Source of the DNA: Shinella zoogloeoides
Lineage (GTDB): Bacteria > Pseudomonadota > Alphaproteobacteria > Rhizobiales > Rhizobiaceae
Length of the DNA: 64,000 nucleotides
Reading direction: 5' to 3'
NCBI RefSeq assembly: GCF_030733845.1
Contig: NZ_CP132313.1
Location: forward strand, 248,001-312,000
Made by a program: the position numbers and the translations under genes. The stretch's first letter is position 1. Each line of letters begins with the position of its first letter. The notes under the pieces were generated by a model that was given only the letters and a program-made list of their open reading frames with translations, had not been told where the DNA came from and did no database searches. Below, piece by piece: positions 26,556 to 35,240 of the stretch.

Positions 26556-27475
26556 GGCCGCACCAGATTCTTCAAGAGGTTATCGACAGCGACACTCGTT
26601 GCCCTATCGACACTTTCCTCGGTGAACCCGCCGGCATGCGGTGTCAGGATCACTCGTTCATGGCTGAGGAGCGCCGAACTTTCAGGAGGCTCGTGATGGA
26701 AGACGTCGGTTGCCAGCGCCGTCACCTGTCCCATCTCCAACGCCGCCAGCATCGCGCCATCATCGATCAGTTCCGCGCGCGCCGTGTTGACGATGATCAC
26801 GCCTTTCTTCATGCGTGAAAGCATGGCGGCGTCGAGGATCGGCTTTTCGCCTGGCGGGCAGTGAAAGGATACGGCATCGGCGGCGACCAGCGCATTTTCA
26901 AGTCCCTCAAAACGGAACCCGGTGGGCGCGAAGCGACAATCCGGATACGGATCGTAACCGATTACCTCCATGCCCAGCCCGAGCGCCATGTTCACGACCT
27001 CCCGGCCGATTGCGCCACATCCAACAACAGCGAGCGTCCGCCCCTTCACTTCCTGGCCGATCCGCCTGCACCATTCGCCCTTGGCGAGATGCTGATGGGA
27101 CCATGGAATGTGTCGATACGCGGAAAGGAGGAGGCCGATGGCGAGTTCGGCGACGCCGCGGGCATTCGCGCCCATGGCGCGCTCAACGGTAATGCCGCGC
27201 GCCTCCGCCTCGCGGAGGTCGATATTGTCGACCCCCGTCCCGTTGCGGCTGATGACCCGCAATCCCTTGGCCGCATCGAGCACCCGCGTGCTGATCGGTT
27301 CGACACCGGCAAGCCAGCCGACGCAGCCGGGTATAGTAAGCAACAGCTCCTCCTCCGATGGCGTCTTGCCAGGCGCGGGAAAAACGATCTCGAACCCCTC
27401 GTCCAGCAGGCGCGTGAGAACCGGATGGCCGGAGCCGGAGAGAGAACGGGGCGTGATGGCGATCCGACCGGGCAT
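26552..27475 (-). CDS. D-isomer-specific 2-hydroxyacid dehydrogenase
   Basis: A 307-residue NAD(P)-dependent enzyme that interconverts 2-hydroxy and 2-oxo acids. Motifs in order: SRNGTGVDNID with the substrate-binding Arg region, VVGCGAIGREV (Rossmann loop), HCPPGEKP, NTARAELIDDGAML, DVFHHEPPES and the catalytic His in TPHAGG. It resembles phosphoglycerate and hydroxypyruvate dehydrogenases. It is followed by the MBL-phosphatase fusion with a four-base overlap and preceded by cupin phosphoglucose isomerase with a 12-base gap. It would fit oxidation of a sugar-derived 2-hydroxy acid. Confidence 0.92.
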   Translation of the reverse strand: MPGRIAITPRSLSGSGHPVLTRLLDEGFEIVFPAPGKTPSEEELLLTIPGCVGWLAGVEPISTRVLDAAKGLRVISRNGTGVDNIDLREAEARGITVERAMGANARGVAELAIGLLLSAYRHIPWSHQHLAKGEWCRRIGQEVKGRTLAVVGCGAIGREVVNMALGLGMEVIGYDPYPDCRFAPTGFRFEGLENALVAADAVSFHCPPGEKPILDAAMLSRMKKGVIIVNTARAELIDDGAMLAALEMGQVTALATDVFHHEPPESSALLSHERVILTPHAGGFTEESVDRATSVAVDNLLKNLVRP

Positions 27476-27487
27476 CGTTCTATCCGC

Positions 27488-28063
27488 TCAACCGTTCCAG
27501 CGGGGATTGTCGATGACGGTCGGCTTGCCGTCGCGCTCGACCATCAGTTTGCGGAACCCTTTGCTTTCGATTGTACCGTAGTCGTGGCCGGCATTACCAG
27601 GAAAGGCGAAGAAGGTGATCAGCGGCTCGGTTGGATGAACGTTGATCGAGCGATGCGCCCAGCGCCCTGGCACATAAACCGCCTTGCCGGGAAGGAACTC
27701 CAGCCACTTAGTTTCGCCTTCGGGCGTTTCCATCATCATGTAGCCATGGCCGCGCAGGCAGTAGTACACTTCGGCCGTGTCGATGACGGTATGAAAGTGA
27801 CCCTTGGTCATGTGATATTCGTCCCCGACCTTGCCGGGATAGGTGATCGATGTGCCATAGGCGACGTCCTTTTCGCTGTCCGGTACACCCATGTCGTAGA
27901 ATTCGTAGAGCAGCGCATCGCCGTTCGCCAACTGCGCCTCGAAGGCAGCTTCATCGTGAAACATACCTTTCATCTTGGACAATGTGCGGCGGATGGGCTC
28001 GCGCGTTGAGCTCAGGCCGTTGTTGAGATTAAATTCGTGAAGGCTGGGAAATACGGTTGTCAT
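27488..28063 (-). CDS. Cupin-type glucose-6-phosphate isomerase
   Basis: A 191-residue cupin of the archaeal-type phosphoglucose isomerase family. The signature TYPGKVGDEYHMTKGHFH and the later EVYYCLRGHGYMMM are complete, giving a likely metal site of His89, His91, Glu98 and His137. These enzymes convert glucose 6-phosphate and fructose 6-phosphate; bacterial members are uncommon but known in rhizobia and some enterobacteria. I start at MTTVFPSLHEF (28063), since the upstream ATG at 28093 would overlap the preceding gene. In this operon it may act on a modified hexose phosphate. Confidence 0.92.
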   Translation of the reverse strand: MTTVFPSLHEFNLNNGLSSTREPIRRTLSKMKGMFHDEAAFEAQLANGDALLYEFYDMGVPDSEKDVAYGTSITYPGKVGDEYHMTKGHFHTVIDTAEVYYCLRGHGYMMMETPEGETKWLEFLPGKAVYVPGRWAHRSINVHPTEPLITFFAFPGNAGHDYGTIESKGFRKLMVERDGKPTVIDNPRWNG

Positions 28064-28076
28064 TTTCTTCGTCCTT

Positions 28077-29024
28077 TCAGGCAGTTGCGTCACGGGCGAT
28101 GCGGCTCAAGGCTTCGAAGGCTGGCCCGGACATGGGGATGTCGATGTCGAAAACTTCGGCGATGACGCGCGTCCATCCGTGGATGAAGTAGACCCACCCG
28201 TCATGGACCGTGAGATTACGCGCTTGCTCCGCCGCGCGGGCCTGGTCGAGGAAAACGAGGTCGCCGCGGTAATTGAATTCCCAGATGAGGCCGTTCTCCG
28301 GAAAACGGACCGCGTCGGTGAGCGGTGACCCGGGACCATCCTTGCCAAGGCCGGTGGCGTTGACCACCATTGAGCCCGCAGGCAATTCGCCAACCACTTG
28401 ATCCGCTTCCTCAGGCGTCGGCGCAAGCCGGTATTCCACTGGGATCGAGAAGCCGATCTCGCCGTGAACATGGCGCATCTCGGCGAGGGAAGCCTCGCGC
28501 CGGGCGGTCACGATCAGGCGCGCGGGAACGTCGCCGCCGGCCTGCTTCTTGTTGTGCAGGTAGAGGGAAAGCGCCAGCGAGGAGCCGCCGGACCCGAGAA
28601 CGCAGAGCGGCGCGCCGGTTTTCATCCAGTAACCGTCCGGCACGATCGCCTCGAAGCTCGCCCCCGCCGTGATCGGGTCCTTCGCGTGGCCGACGAGGTG
28701 ACCGCTGCGTTTCGAAATCGAGCTAATCTCGTGCAGGGTGCGGGCATAGGGATCGAGATCGTCAAAAAGATCGCGCGATGCTTTCAGCAGATTGACCTTA
28801 TGGGTCGTTACCAACGCACCTAGCGATAGGGGATCGGCCTTGATGAATTGCACCGCGCCGTGATAGGCGACGGGATCGGAGTTCGGCGCGAAATCGATGC
28901 CCTTCATCTCGGCATCGAGACCGAGATGTGCCGACCAGGCCGGAAAGACCTTCATGATCGACGATTTTCCGGTAGTGACCCCGATGAAATACATCGTGCG
29001 CCGGGTTGCGGGGGCGTATGGCAT
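28077..29024 (-). CDS. Shikimate dehydrogenase-like (AroE/YdiB fold) oxidoreductase
   Basis: A 315-residue protein of the shikimate/quinate dehydrogenase superfamily but divergent from true AroE. The catalytic pair is kept: Lys in VTTHK and Asp in DPITAG. Domain signatures GSGGSSLAL and NATGLGKDGPGSPL are also seen. I start at MPYAPATRRTMYF (29024), ten bases after glpK; the frame is open further upstream inside glpK without homology. Its place in a sugar operon suggests oxidation of a cyclic or linear polyol rather than shikimate. Confidence 0.85.
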   Translation of the reverse strand: MPYAPATRRTMYFIGVTTGKSSIMKVFPAWSAHLGLDAEMKGIDFAPNSDPVAYHGAVQFIKADPLSLGALVTTHKVNLLKASRDLFDDLDPYARTLHEISSISKRSGHLVGHAKDPITAGASFEAIVPDGYWMKTGAPLCVLGSGGSSLALSLYLHNKKQAGGDVPARLIVTARREASLAEMRHVHGEIGFSIPVEYRLAPTPEEADQVVGELPAGSMVVNATGLGKDGPGSPLTDAVRFPENGLIWEFNYRGDLVFLDQARAAEQARNLTVHDGWVYFIHGWTRVIAEVFDIDIPMSGPAFEALSRIARDATA

Positions 29025-29034
29025 CAGAGCGTCC

Positions 29035-30534
29035 TCATTCGTGCTCGGCCCAGTCCCGCGACCGGTCAACGGTGCGGCACCAGCCGTTGTAAAGGTGATC
29101 GGCGGAGGCACGGTCCGTCGAAGGCTGAAATTCCCGGTCGAGCGCGAAAGCGGTATGCAGGTCGGCGATGTCCTTCCAGTAACCGACAGCAAGGCCTGCG
29201 AGGAACGCCGCACCCCGCGCGGTGGTGTCGATCACCTTGGGTCGCAGCACCCGCACACCGAGCTGATCGGCCTGGAACTGCAGCACGAAATTGTTCATCG
29301 CCGCGCCGCCATCCACCTTCAGCTCGGCAAGCGCAATGCCGGAATCGGCTTCCATCCGGTCGATTACATCGCGGATCTGGTAGGCCATGGATTCGAGCGA
29401 GGCGCGGATCAGGTGATTGCGGTTCGCCCCACGGGTGATGCCGACGATCGTGCCGCGCGCGTACTGGTCCCAGAAAGGCGCCGACAGCCCGGTGAAGGCC
29501 GGCACGATGTACACACCGTTCGTATCGGGCACCTCGAGTGCGGCAGCTTCCGTTTCCGATGCGCTATGAATGATCTTCAGTTCGTCGCGCAGCCACTGGA
29601 CCACTGAACCGACGGAAAACAGCGTGCCTTCCAGCGCATATTCAAGCTTGCCGCCAAGCCGCCAGGCGACGGTGGTGAGAAGGCCGTTTTCCGACATCCG
29701 CATCTGCGCGCCCGTGTTCATCAACAGGGTACCGCCGGTGCCGTAGGTCGCCTTGACCATGCCCTCGGCAAAGCAGGACTGGCCGAACAGAGCACCCTGC
29801 TGGTCACCGATCGAGGACGCGACCGGGATCTCGGCACCGAAAAGGTCGGGATCTGCAAGGCCATAGACATCCGAACTGTCGCGCACGTCCGGCAGGAGGG
29901 AGCGCGGGACGTTGAGTTCAGCCAGAAGACGCTCGTCCCAATCGCCGGTATGGATGTTGAACAGCAGCGTCCGCGACGCGTTCGATGCATCCGTCACATG
30001 GGCACGGCCGCCCGTCAGATTCCAGATCAGCCAGGTATCGATCGTGCCGGCTGCAAGCTCCCCGCGCCTGGCCCGCTCGACGGCACCCGGCGTGTTTTCG
30101 AGAATCCAGGCAAGCTTGGTGCCGGAAAAATAGGCGTCGATGACGAGGCCGGTCGTTTCCTTCACATAGCGTTCGAGCCCCCTCGCCTTCAGCTGGTCGC
30201 AGACACCCGCAGTGCGGCGATCCTGCCAGACCAGCGCGTTGTGAAGGGGAACGCCCGTCTTGCGATCCCAGATCAGGCAGGTTTCACGCTGGTTGGTGAT
30301 CCCGATGGCTGCGACCTGATGCGCCTCGATGCCGGCGTTATGGATGACCTCCCGCGCAACCGAAAGCTGGGTCGACCAGATCTCGTTCGCGTCGTGCTCC
30401 ACCCAGCCCGGCCGTGGATAGATTTGCCGGAACTCCCGTTGAGCGAGCGAGACGATATTGCCTGCCCTGTCGAACAGGATCGCCCGCGCGCTGGACGTTC
30501 CCTCGTCCAGCGCCATGACATAGCGCTCCACCAT
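29035..30534 (-). CDS. glpK: Glycerol kinase (FGGY family)
   Basis: A 499-residue FGGY kinase closely following E. coli GlpK along its full length: [16 protein letters not shown] (substrate Arg-Glu), DAYFSGTK (substrate Tyr), [11 protein letters not shown] (catalytic Asp) and [13 protein letters not shown]. All glycerol-contacting residues appear conserved, so glycerol (or dihydroxyacetone) phosphorylation is the likely reaction, at the inner face of the membrane. The N-terminal phosphate loop reads LDEGTSS rather than LDQGTTS. It is embedded in the large operon, not next to a glpD or a glycerol facilitator. Confidence 0.9.
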   Translation of the reverse strand: MVERYVMALDEGTSSARAILFDRAGNIVSLAQREFRQIYPRPGWVEHDANEIWSTQLSVAREVIHNAGIEAHQVAAIGITNQRETCLIWDRKTGVPLHNALVWQDRRTAGVCDQLKARGLERYVKETTGLVIDAYFSGTKLAWILENTPGAVERARRGELAAGTIDTWLIWNLTGGRAHVTDASNASRTLLFNIHTGDWDERLLAELNVPRSLLPDVRDSSDVYGLADPDLFGAEIPVASSIGDQQGALFGQSCFAEGMVKATYGTGGTLLMNTGAQMRMSENGLLTTVAWRLGGKLEYALEGTLFSVGSVVQWLRDELKIIHSASETEAAALEVPDTNGVYIVPAFTGLSAPFWDQYARGTIVGITRGANRNHLIRASLESMAYQIRDVIDRMEADSGIALAELKVDGGAAMNNFVLQFQADQLGVRVLRPKVIDTTARGAAFLAGLAVGYWKDIADLHTAFALDREFQPSTDRASADHLYNGWCRTVDRSRDWAEHE

Positions 30535-30609
30535 AATGTCTCCTCCCAGATATGCGTCAGTCGTTCGGCTTGAACAAAATCTTGTGGTACCCGCCGAAGC
30601 TTCGTTCTT

Positions 30610-31605
30610 TCAGTGCCTTGAATATGGACGGCGCCTCCTCCAGCCCGCCCTGTGCGTGATGAGCGGCTCCACTTTCAGGCGGCCGTCACCAAGCAAACCA
30701 ATGATGTCAAACCACTCCTTTCCAGGGAATGGCAGTGAGTAGGAATTCCAGGATCCGACGACCTCAAGCTCTTCCCGAACGATACGTGCGAAGGCTTTTT
30801 CCGCGAATGTGACATCGCCATACGCCGTGCCATACAGCATGACCGAACCCTGCTTGGCCGTGACCATGATGGAGAGGTTGCGGCCTGGCGCCGATCCCGC
30901 GCATTCCAGCGAGATCGCGACACCACGCCCGCCGGTCGCCTCCTGGACGCGGGCAACCACGTCGTCCTTCGTCGGATTGAGGCAGAGATCAGCTCCGACC
31001 TCGCGCGCGAGCGCCAGCTTGTCGTCATCGACATCGATGGCGATCAACGGCCACGCACCGGAGAGCTTGGCGAATTGAAGCGCGAAGTAACCGAGTGCTC
31101 CGCAGCCGACCACCGCGACCGCATCGCCGAGCTTGATATCAAGCTTGTGGATGCCGTGTAGGATGATCGCCGCCGGCTCGATGGTCGCCGCGACCTCGTA
31201 GGGCACGCTGTCCGGAACCTTCAAAACGTTTGTGGCGGGTGCGCAGAGATACTGGGCGAACGCACCATCGCTGCGCGAGCCCATGAAGTCGTAATCGTCA
31301 CAGAGATGGAACTTGCCCGCATCGCACCATTGGCACTTTCGGCAGGGCATCAACGGTGCGACGGCCACCCGGTCGCCGGCCTTCAGATGGTTGACCGATG
31401 CGCCGACCTTTTCCACCCTCCCTGCAAATTCATGCCCGGGAATGGTCGGGAAATGATAGGTGCCGGTCCCCATGACGCGGCCGATATCCGAGCCGCATAT
31501 CCCAGCGGCCTTGACTTCGACGAGAACGTCATCCGGGCCGATCTCGGGCACGGGCACGTCCTCGACCCTCAGATCACCGGGCGCATGCAACACAGCCGCT
31601 CTCAT
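30610..31605 (-). CDS. Zinc-dependent alcohol dehydrogenase (GatD/TDH type) with a C-terminal frameshift
   Basis: A medium-chain dehydrogenase. GICGSDIGR (catalytic zinc Cys), GHEFAG, structural zinc cysteines in CRKCQWCDAGKFHLC and VVGCGALGYFA (NAD loop) are all present. The frame ends abnormally in HRAGWRRRRPYSRH. Read one frame over, the same DNA gives [20 protein letters not shown] and a normal tail to a stop at 30557-30559. One missing G on the coding strand (the CCC at 30644-30646 on the plus strand) explains it. The truncated 331-residue product lacks the last helix and strand. It may be a sequencing error or a genuine mutation. The start overlaps the next dehydrogenase's stop by four bases. 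Confidence 0.82.
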   Translation of the reverse strand: MRAAVLHAPGDLRVEDVPVPEIGPDDVLVEVKAAGICGSDIGRVMGTGTYHFPTIPGHEFAGRVEKVGASVNHLKAGDRVAVAPLMPCRKCQWCDAGKFHLCDDYDFMGSRSDGAFAQYLCAPATNVLKVPDSVPYEVAATIEPAAIILHGIHKLDIKLGDAVAVVGCGALGYFALQFAKLSGAWPLIAIDVDDDKLALAREVGADLCLNPTKDDVVARVQEATGGRGVAISLECAGSAPGRNLSIMVTAKQGSVMLYGTAYGDVTFAEKAFARIVREELEVVGSWNSYSLPFPGKEWFDIIGLLGDGRLKVEPLITHRAGWRRRRPYSRH

Positions 31606-32660
31606 TGCAGCTTCTCCTCCTGCGGATAAATGATCGTTTTCATGCCCTTGCCGGACAGGGCATGTTCGAAGGCGGCAACCGCCTCCCCGATGCCAAAGCG
31701 ATGGGTGACGACATCGGTGACACGGATCTGGCCGGTCTCGACGAGCCGGAGCGCGCGCGAATAGTCCTCGACGCTGGAGCCGGTCGAACCCAAAAGCTTC
31801 AGGCCCCAGTAGTGAACCTTGTTCGTATCGAGCTCGACACGCGTTCCCTTGTTGAGACCGGAAAAGAAATTCATCCGGCCGAGCCGCGCGAGGCATGAGA
31901 GCGCCTGGACCTGAAGCTCAGATGCCGGAGCGCAAGTGAGCGCCACATCGGCACCATGGCCGTCAGTGAGGCGCATGACCTCGTCAACCACGTCAACGCT
32001 GCTGGAGTCCACGGTATGCGTAGCACCCAGCGGGGCAATCTCCTCCAGCCGTTCGGCACGGCGGCCGACGACGATCACCTGCCGCGCGCCATAGGCGCGG
32101 GCAAGCTGGAGGAACATGCCGGCAATCGGCCCTGTTCCGAGGATCAGCACTCGATCCTCCGGCGTCACCGAAAGATCCTTCCAGGCATTGAAGCAGCAGG
32201 ACAACGGCTCGACCAGCGAGGCTTCTTCGTAGCTCATCGTCTCGGGAATCTCGAAAAGATTGCCGCCCGAGATGGCGCCGGCCGTAACGATCATGTGCTG
32301 CTGGAAGCCGCCATCGATGTCGATGCCGAAAGCCTTGTAGTCCGCGCACATGTTGTTCAGGCCCTTGCGGCACATGTCGCAATGTCCGCAACCGATATTC
32401 GGCACCACGGAGACCCGCTGGCCGCGACGCCAGTGGGACACATGCCGGCCGACCTCGACGATTTCTCCCGCCAGTTCATGCCCGAGCACCCGCGTGTCGT
32501 TGACCCCGACGCGAAAGTGGCCGCCGCGAAGGACCTTCGTGTCCGTGCCGCAGATCGAGGCGGCGAAAACGCGGACCAGCACTTCGTCGTCCAGAGGCTG
32601 CGGCTGCGGCCGTTCCTCCAGCGCGATCCTGCCCTGACCCTGATAGACGGCGGCCTTCAT
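31602..32660 (-). CDS. Zinc-dependent alcohol dehydrogenase
   Basis: A 352-residue medium-chain dehydrogenase with full zinc sites: SICGTDTKVLRGGHF, GHELAG and structural zinc cysteines in CGHCDMCRKGLNNMC. The nucleotide loop is GTGPIAGMFL. The start MKAAVYQGQ (32660) lies four bases after the SDR stop. It is a paralogue of the following gene (30610-31605) but not a recent duplicate. Both probably oxidise hydroxyls of a sugar, polyol or sugar phosphate, as sorbitol and galactitol-phosphate dehydrogenases do. Confidence 0.93.
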   Translation of the reverse strand: MKAAVYQGQGRIALEERPQPQPLDDEVLVRVFAASICGTDTKVLRGGHFRVGVNDTRVLGHELAGEIVEVGRHVSHWRRGQRVSVVPNIGCGHCDMCRKGLNNMCADYKAFGIDIDGGFQQHMIVTAGAISGGNLFEIPETMSYEEASLVEPLSCCFNAWKDLSVTPEDRVLILGTGPIAGMFLQLARAYGARQVIVVGRRAERLEEIAPLGATHTVDSSSVDVVDEVMRLTDGHGADVALTCAPASELQVQALSCLARLGRMNFFSGLNKGTRVELDTNKVHYWGLKLLGSTGSSVEDYSRALRLVETGQIRVTDVVTHRFGIGEAVAAFEHALSGKGMKTIIYPQEEKLQ

Positions 32661-32664
32661 CGCC

Positions 32665-33498
32665 TTAGACCTCCATCCCGTAGCGATGAGCCTTGTGGGT
32701 CGGGTAAAGCGAGATCGTCGGAATGGTGACGTCGGGCGTGCGGGTTGCGACATAAAGTGCCAGCCAGGCTACATTGTCGACGTCGATACAGGACGCGTGA
32801 ATGCCTTCCTTGATTTCCTTCTCGTCGAGCCAGCCATCGACATAGGCCTCGAGGTCGCCATCGTAGAGACCCTTGTCGATGATCTCGGTCATCGGCGTCT
32901 TGACGTGGCTCGGATTGAGCACGGTCACGCCGATCTTCTTGTCCTTGCCTTCAAGCAGGATGTTCTTGGAGAAGCCCAGCATGCCGTGCTTGGAAGCGCG
33001 GTATGGGCTGTGTCCGGGACCGGAGGCAACGCGTGTGGACGACGAGCCCATGTTGATGATGCGGCCACCTTCAGCCTGCTTTTCCATATAGATGAAGGCT
33101 TCGCGGCAGCAGAGGAATACCGCCGTAAGGTTCGGGCCGATCGTCTTGTTCCACTCTTCCAGCGTGACCCGCGTGACCGGCGGGGCGAGACTGTCGCGGC
33201 CGGCCGAATTGACCACCACATCGATCGAACCGAACGTGTCGTTCACCTGCTTGAAGAAGGAGCGAACCGTTTCCTCTTCGCAGACATCGGCATAGATCGG
33301 CAGAACCGTGCCGCCAGCAGCCTCGATCTCTGCGGCAACGCGCTCCAGGCGCTCGCGGTCGAAATCGACCATGGCAACCTTGGCGCCGTTTTGCGCGTAG
33401 ATGCGGGCAACGGCTTCGCCGATCCCGGATGCGGCGCCGGTAATGATGCAGGACTTGCCCCTGAGGGACAGGCCCTCTGACAGGGTATTGCTGGCCAT
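32665..33498 (-). CDS. SDR-family oxidoreductase
   Basis: A 277-residue classical SDR: TGAASGIG loop, NSAGRDSL, SSSTRVASG and catalytic YRASK, with Asp in MVDFDRE after beta-2 suggesting NAD preference. It is not close to the trio at 7309, 15122 and 24443. I start at MASNTLSEG (33498). It is the second gene of the large operon, 58 bases after the KDPG-aldolase gene and four before an alcohol dehydrogenase. A sugar or polyol substrate is likely. Confidence 0.92.
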   Translation of the reverse strand: MASNTLSEGLSLRGKSCIITGAASGIGEAVARIYAQNGAKVAMVDFDRERLERVAAEIEAAGGTVLPIYADVCEEETVRSFFKQVNDTFGSIDVVVNSAGRDSLAPPVTRVTLEEWNKTIGPNLTAVFLCCREAFIYMEKQAEGGRIINMGSSSTRVASGPGHSPYRASKHGMLGFSKNILLEGKDKKIGVTVLNPSHVKTPMTEIIDKGLYDGDLEAYVDGWLDEKEIKEGIHASCIDVDNVAWLALYVATRTPDVTIPTISLYPTHKAHRYGMEV

Positions 33499-33556
33499 GG
33501 GAAACCTCCGTGTTCGCTCCTCCCGGAGCATGTTTGCGTTATTGTTGAGAAATGCG

Positions 33557-34198
33557 TCACCCCTTGCGGGTGAGCGCGACGGCCTCCGCTGTGAGCCTGG
33601 AAATCTCTTCGAAATTCCTGTCGTGAATGAGCTTGGCATCCACCATCCAGGAGCCACCGCATGCCAGAACCGCCGGCACAGCCAGATATGACGCGAGATT
33701 GCCCGGACCGATTCCACCGGTCGGCACGAAACGCATTCCCGGATAGGGCCCCGTGAGAGCCTTTATGAAGGGAATGCCGCCACTTGGCTCGGCCGGGAAA
33801 AATTTGACAGTCTCCAGCCCGTACGACATTGCCTGCTCGACACCCGTCGGATTGTTGACGCCGGGCACGATCGGCAATCCCGCCGCCTGCGCGGCTTCGA
33901 CGATCGTGGGGTTGAAACCAGGCGTCACGACGAACTGCGCGCCGGCCGCGCCGGCATCGGCAAGCTGCTCCCGCGTCAGAACTGTCCCGGCACCCACGAG
34001 CATATCGGGCGCATCCTTGCGGATGCGGGAGATCGCGTCTGAGGCAGCCGCAGTCCGGAAGGTGACCTCCGCCACAGCAAGCCCACCCTTTAGCAGGGCG
34101 CGTGCCAGTGGCACCGCATCTTCCGCGCGCTCCAGCACCACGACCGGCAGGAGACGCGCAGCAGCAATCCGCTTTTGAATATCCGTTCCAGCTGCCAC
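33557..34198 (-). CDS. eda: KDPG/KHG aldolase family protein
   Basis: A 213-residue class I aldolase. The Schiff-base lysine is Lys131 in VKFFPAEPSGG, the catalytic Glu44 is in AEVTFRT, and the phosphate-binding Gly-rich segment is PTGGIGPGNL. It should cleave 2-keto-3-deoxy-6-phosphogluconate or a similar 2-keto-3-deoxy acid to pyruvate plus an aldehyde (phosphate). No Edd-type dehydratase is encoded in the window, so the acid that feeds it must come from another step or a related substrate. It is the first gene of the 34198-to-19345 operon, divergent from a HAD phosphatase. Confidence 0.93.
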   Translation of the reverse strand: MAAGTDIQKRIAAARLLPVVVLERAEDAVPLARALLKGGLAVAEVTFRTAAASDAISRIRKDAPDMLVGAGTVLTREQLADAGAAGAQFVVTPGFNPTIVEAAQAAGLPIVPGVNNPTGVEQAMSYGLETVKFFPAEPSGGIPFIKALTGPYPGMRFVPTGGIGPGNLASYLAVPAVLACGGSWMVDAKLIHDRNFEEISRLTAEAVALTRKG

Positions 34199-34238
34199 TT
34201 GATTGCCTCCAATCGAATTTTCTACCGTGACAATTTGA

Positions 34239-34250
34239 TAGAATGAAATT
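34239..34250. promoter_or_regulatory. Candidate RpiR operator in the divergent eda/HAD promoter region
   Basis: TAGAATGAAATT, identical to 22564-22575, lies 41 bases before the aldolase start within an AT-rich 200-base intergenic region (34199-34399). GAAT-N3-ATTC here is a perfect inverted repeat. The same region must also drive the plus-strand HAD gene. Confidence 0.5.
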
Positions 34251-34399
34251 CGTTATTGCGCAATAGAGAAAAAAATGATTTTTATTTTTTGCTCCGAAGA
34301 CGAGGTCGTTCGGCGCTCAGAACCCTTGGTAGACCCGCAACCTTGGGCACTCTCCCTCCGGAAAGCGGGTCCGGACTAGAACGGAAGCAGTGGAAGACA

Positions 34400-35035
34400 A
34401 TGATCAAGGCAGTCTTGTGGGATATGGACGGTACGCTCGTTGACAGCGAGGACATCGCCGTCGATGCGCTTGGCCTTGCCATGAAGGAAGCCGGACTGAT
34501 TCCACCGACAGATCTGAAGGAGCGTGTCGTCGGGCGCTCGTCGGACGAGATCTATCATTATGTCGTCGAAACCTTCGGCCTGCGGACTAATCCGATAGAC
34601 TGGGAACGACGCAAGCACCATTTCTACTTTCGCGCGTCCGGAGCGTTGCGGGGTTATGACGATGCTGTCCTGACCTGGAGAAGGTTTGACGCCGCCGGCA
34701 TTCGACAAGCGGTGATCTCGAACAGTGACCGAGCCATTATGGATGTCAATCTGCGCGCCGCAGGCCTTGTCCGGCCCGGGCTGGTAACAGTCGCGCGCAA
34801 TGACGTATTGCACGGTAAACCTCATCCGGAAGGTTATCTGCGTGCCGCTTACCTTCTCGGCGTCACGCCGCGCGAATGCGTCATCGTGGAAGATAGCGTC
34901 AGTGGCGCGGCCGCCGCTCAGGCCGCGGGCATCGAGGCTGTCTTCGTCCCCCACAGCCACAGCACAGCGCCCCAAGGTGTCAGGACGCTCTCCTCCATGC
35001 GCGCATTTGAAGACGAGGTGCTTACGCGTCGATAA
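34400..35035 (+). CDS. HAD-superfamily hydrolase (beta-phosphoglucomutase-like)
   Basis: A 211-residue HAD phosphatase: nucleophile and acid/base in WDMDGTLVDSED (Asp8, Asp10), motif II VISNSDR, motif III Lys in HGKPHPEGYL and motif IV VEDSVSGAAAA. Cap-domain type C1. It resembles sugar-phosphate phosphatases and beta-phosphoglucomutases; SN-SD in motif II fits a phosphatase more than a mutase. It starts at MIKAVLWDMD, although the frame is open upstream. Divergent from the aldolase gene and the candidate operator, it probably belongs to the same regulon. Confidence 0.9.
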   Translation: MIKAVLWDMDGTLVDSEDIAVDALGLAMKEAGLIPPTDLKERVVGRSSDEIYHYVVETFGLRTNPIDWERRKHHFYFRASGALRGYDDAVLTWRRFDAAGIRQAVISNSDRAIMDVNLRAAGLVRPGLVTVARNDVLHGKPHPEGYLRAAYLLGVTPRECVIVEDSVSGAAAAQAAGIEAVFVPHSHSTAPQGVRTLSSMRAFEDEVLTRR

Positions 35036-35129
35036 TCGAGAACATCGGACATTGAGTACACGCCTCTTTCGGATGATCGAAGGCTCCCCGACACGCAGTC
35101 GTGGGAGCTTCGCGCTCAAGGGCTCAGCA

Positions 35130-35240
35130 ATGACGAATGCCAAGCGGCGTGGACTGCGGAAGGCAAGTGCGGCTTTGGCGCGTCATCTTGCCGTCATCAC
35201 GCATGCCATGCCACGCGATGGCACTTCGATCGAAACATGA
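35130..35240 (+). pseudogene. IS110-like transposase, C-terminal remnant
   Basis: The last 36 codons before the stop at 35238-35240 read KRRGLRKASAALARHLAVIT then HAMPRDGTSIET, which matches the C-terminal helix of IS110-family transposases (R-K-A-x-x-A-L-A-R-x-L-A-V-I-x-H-x-M-x-x-D-G-T). Nothing of the DEDD catalytic domain remains upstream. It is a scar of an old insertion at the boundary between two catabolic blocks. Confidence 0.5.

Noticed and set aside
33557..34198. Reading the operon as a sulfoquinovose Entner-Doudoroff pathway because of the KDPG-type aldolase and SDRs
   Set aside because: No sulfogluconate dehydratase, sulfoquinovosidase or sulfonate exporter is recognisable, so the evidence is too thin.
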